From Macrothele yani (lineage: Eukaryota; Arthropoda; Arachnida; Araneae; Macrothelidae): 64,000 nt of DNA. The stretch is taken from NCBI GenBank assembly GCA_039090855.1, contig CM077011.1, positions 24,581,001 to 24,645,000 on the forward strand, read 5' to 3'. Both the position numbers and the translations under genes were made by a program. How positions within the stretch are numbered: position 1 is the first letter of the stretch; every line of letters begins with the position of its first letter. Positions 63,725 to 64,000 of the stretch are shown here, piece by piece. The notes beneath the pieces were generated by a model. That model saw only the letters and a list, made by a program, of their open reading frames with translations, was not told the origin of the DNA and made no database searches.

Positions 63725-64000
63725 ACTAACAGAAATGGTGAAAAGTTATGAAATACGCTATATCGGGCTTTTTTGTGCATAACTTCCTTTAAAATGCAAT
63801 TTTTGACATAGCGTACTGCATTACATTCTGCATTAAATTATCTCTCTAACGCTATGTAATTTTATGGTACTATTCTAAAAAAGACTGATGTTATCAGACA
63901 TCAAACCTTAGAAATACAATTTTTTGAAAAGGGTACCACAATTTTGGCTACTAATGTATTTCTAAAACGCTCGGACATTTAAAAAAAAGCAATTTTTGAT
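63725..64000 (+). other. Right end region of the Tc1-like element and window edge
   Basis: AT-rich terminal region (GATATCAGACATCAAACCTT-like, AAATACAATTTTTTGAAAAG) with no ORF. The window ends about 50 bases after the element. Confidence 0.5.

Larger units (their letters stand above)
62495..63950 (+). mobile_element. Tc1-like element with an internal 42-bp array, left end missing
   Basis: A transposase pseudogene is followed by a long right end region (63,725-63,950) closing with CAATTTTGGCTACTAATG. The matching left end is not found next to the N-terminus: the sequence starts abruptly beside the hAT-like element. A matching end stands alone at 57.3 kb. Confidence 0.6.

Noticed and set aside
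1..64000. Endogenous viral gene
   Set aside because: No capsid, envelope, protease or viral polymerase motif was seen; the reverse transcriptases present are of LINE type.

Overview
The window is eukaryotic, very probably arthropod, DNA with no intact host gene that I can recognise. The evidence is: transposase remnants of several Tc1/mariner families, a full-length Tx1-like LINE with EN, RT and zinc-finger motifs, tRNA-derived SINEs with Pol III boxes and A-tails, long minisatellites, and a broken copy of a multicopy gene family that I know only from arthropods. The species cannot be resolved from sequence alone.

Layout. 1-1.27 kb: array of ~153-bp monomers, each with a CTCF-like GCGCCCCCT core. 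1.3-2.0 kb: dead RTE-type reverse transcriptase. 3.0-3.8 kb: SINE and a ~148-bp-monomer repeat. 3.9-5.4 kb: Tc1-like element. 6.5-12.9 kb: full-length Tx1-like LINE with an 11-bp target duplication, sitting inside a second copy of the 148-bp-monomer repeat (flank at 6.49 kb, array to 14.2 kb). 14.2-14.6 kb: SINE nested in SINE. 14.95-16.6 kb: decayed arthropod multicopy gene. 17.2-17.9 kb: 23-bp minisatellite. 20.45-22.95 kb: two Tc1 transposases head to head. 23.5-25.3 kb: two ~593-bp TRIM-like LTR elements whose LTRs each hold a complete tRNA-like cloverleaf. 26.96-29.04 kb: mariner-type element with an internal minisatellite. 29.9-32.95 kb: 3.0-kb foldback element splitting a SINE. 33-34.2 kb: 40-bp minisatellite with a SINE. 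35.8-36.6 kb: ~553-bp duplication carrying a SINE. 37.06-39.43 kb: mariner-type element with an 85-bp array made from its transposase C-terminus. 39.7-40.9 kb: 1.2-kb Tc1. 41.88-44.43 kb: mariner with a 1.54-kb Tc1 inserted in it. 45-50.45 kb: 31-bp satellite with a 2,077-bp higher-order duplication. 51-57.6 kb: sparse DNA, SINEs and possible solo LTRs. 57.7-58.9 kb: 1.2-kb Tc1. 60.07-62.48 kb: hAT-like element with a Tc1 inside. 62.5-63.95 kb: Tc1-like element with an in-frame 42-bp array.

Two themes stand out. First, nesting: LINE in repeat, SINE in SINE, foldback in SINE, Tc1 in mariner and Tc1 in hAT give a readable order of insertions. Second, in at least two and perhaps three transposase pseudogenes a minisatellite has grown out of the transposase coding sequence itself. 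The strongest candidates for something under-described are the tRNA-in-LTR TRIM family, the foldback element and the transposase-derived satellites. Every transposase and reverse transcriptase seen here has stops or frameshifts and looks non-autonomous or dead.
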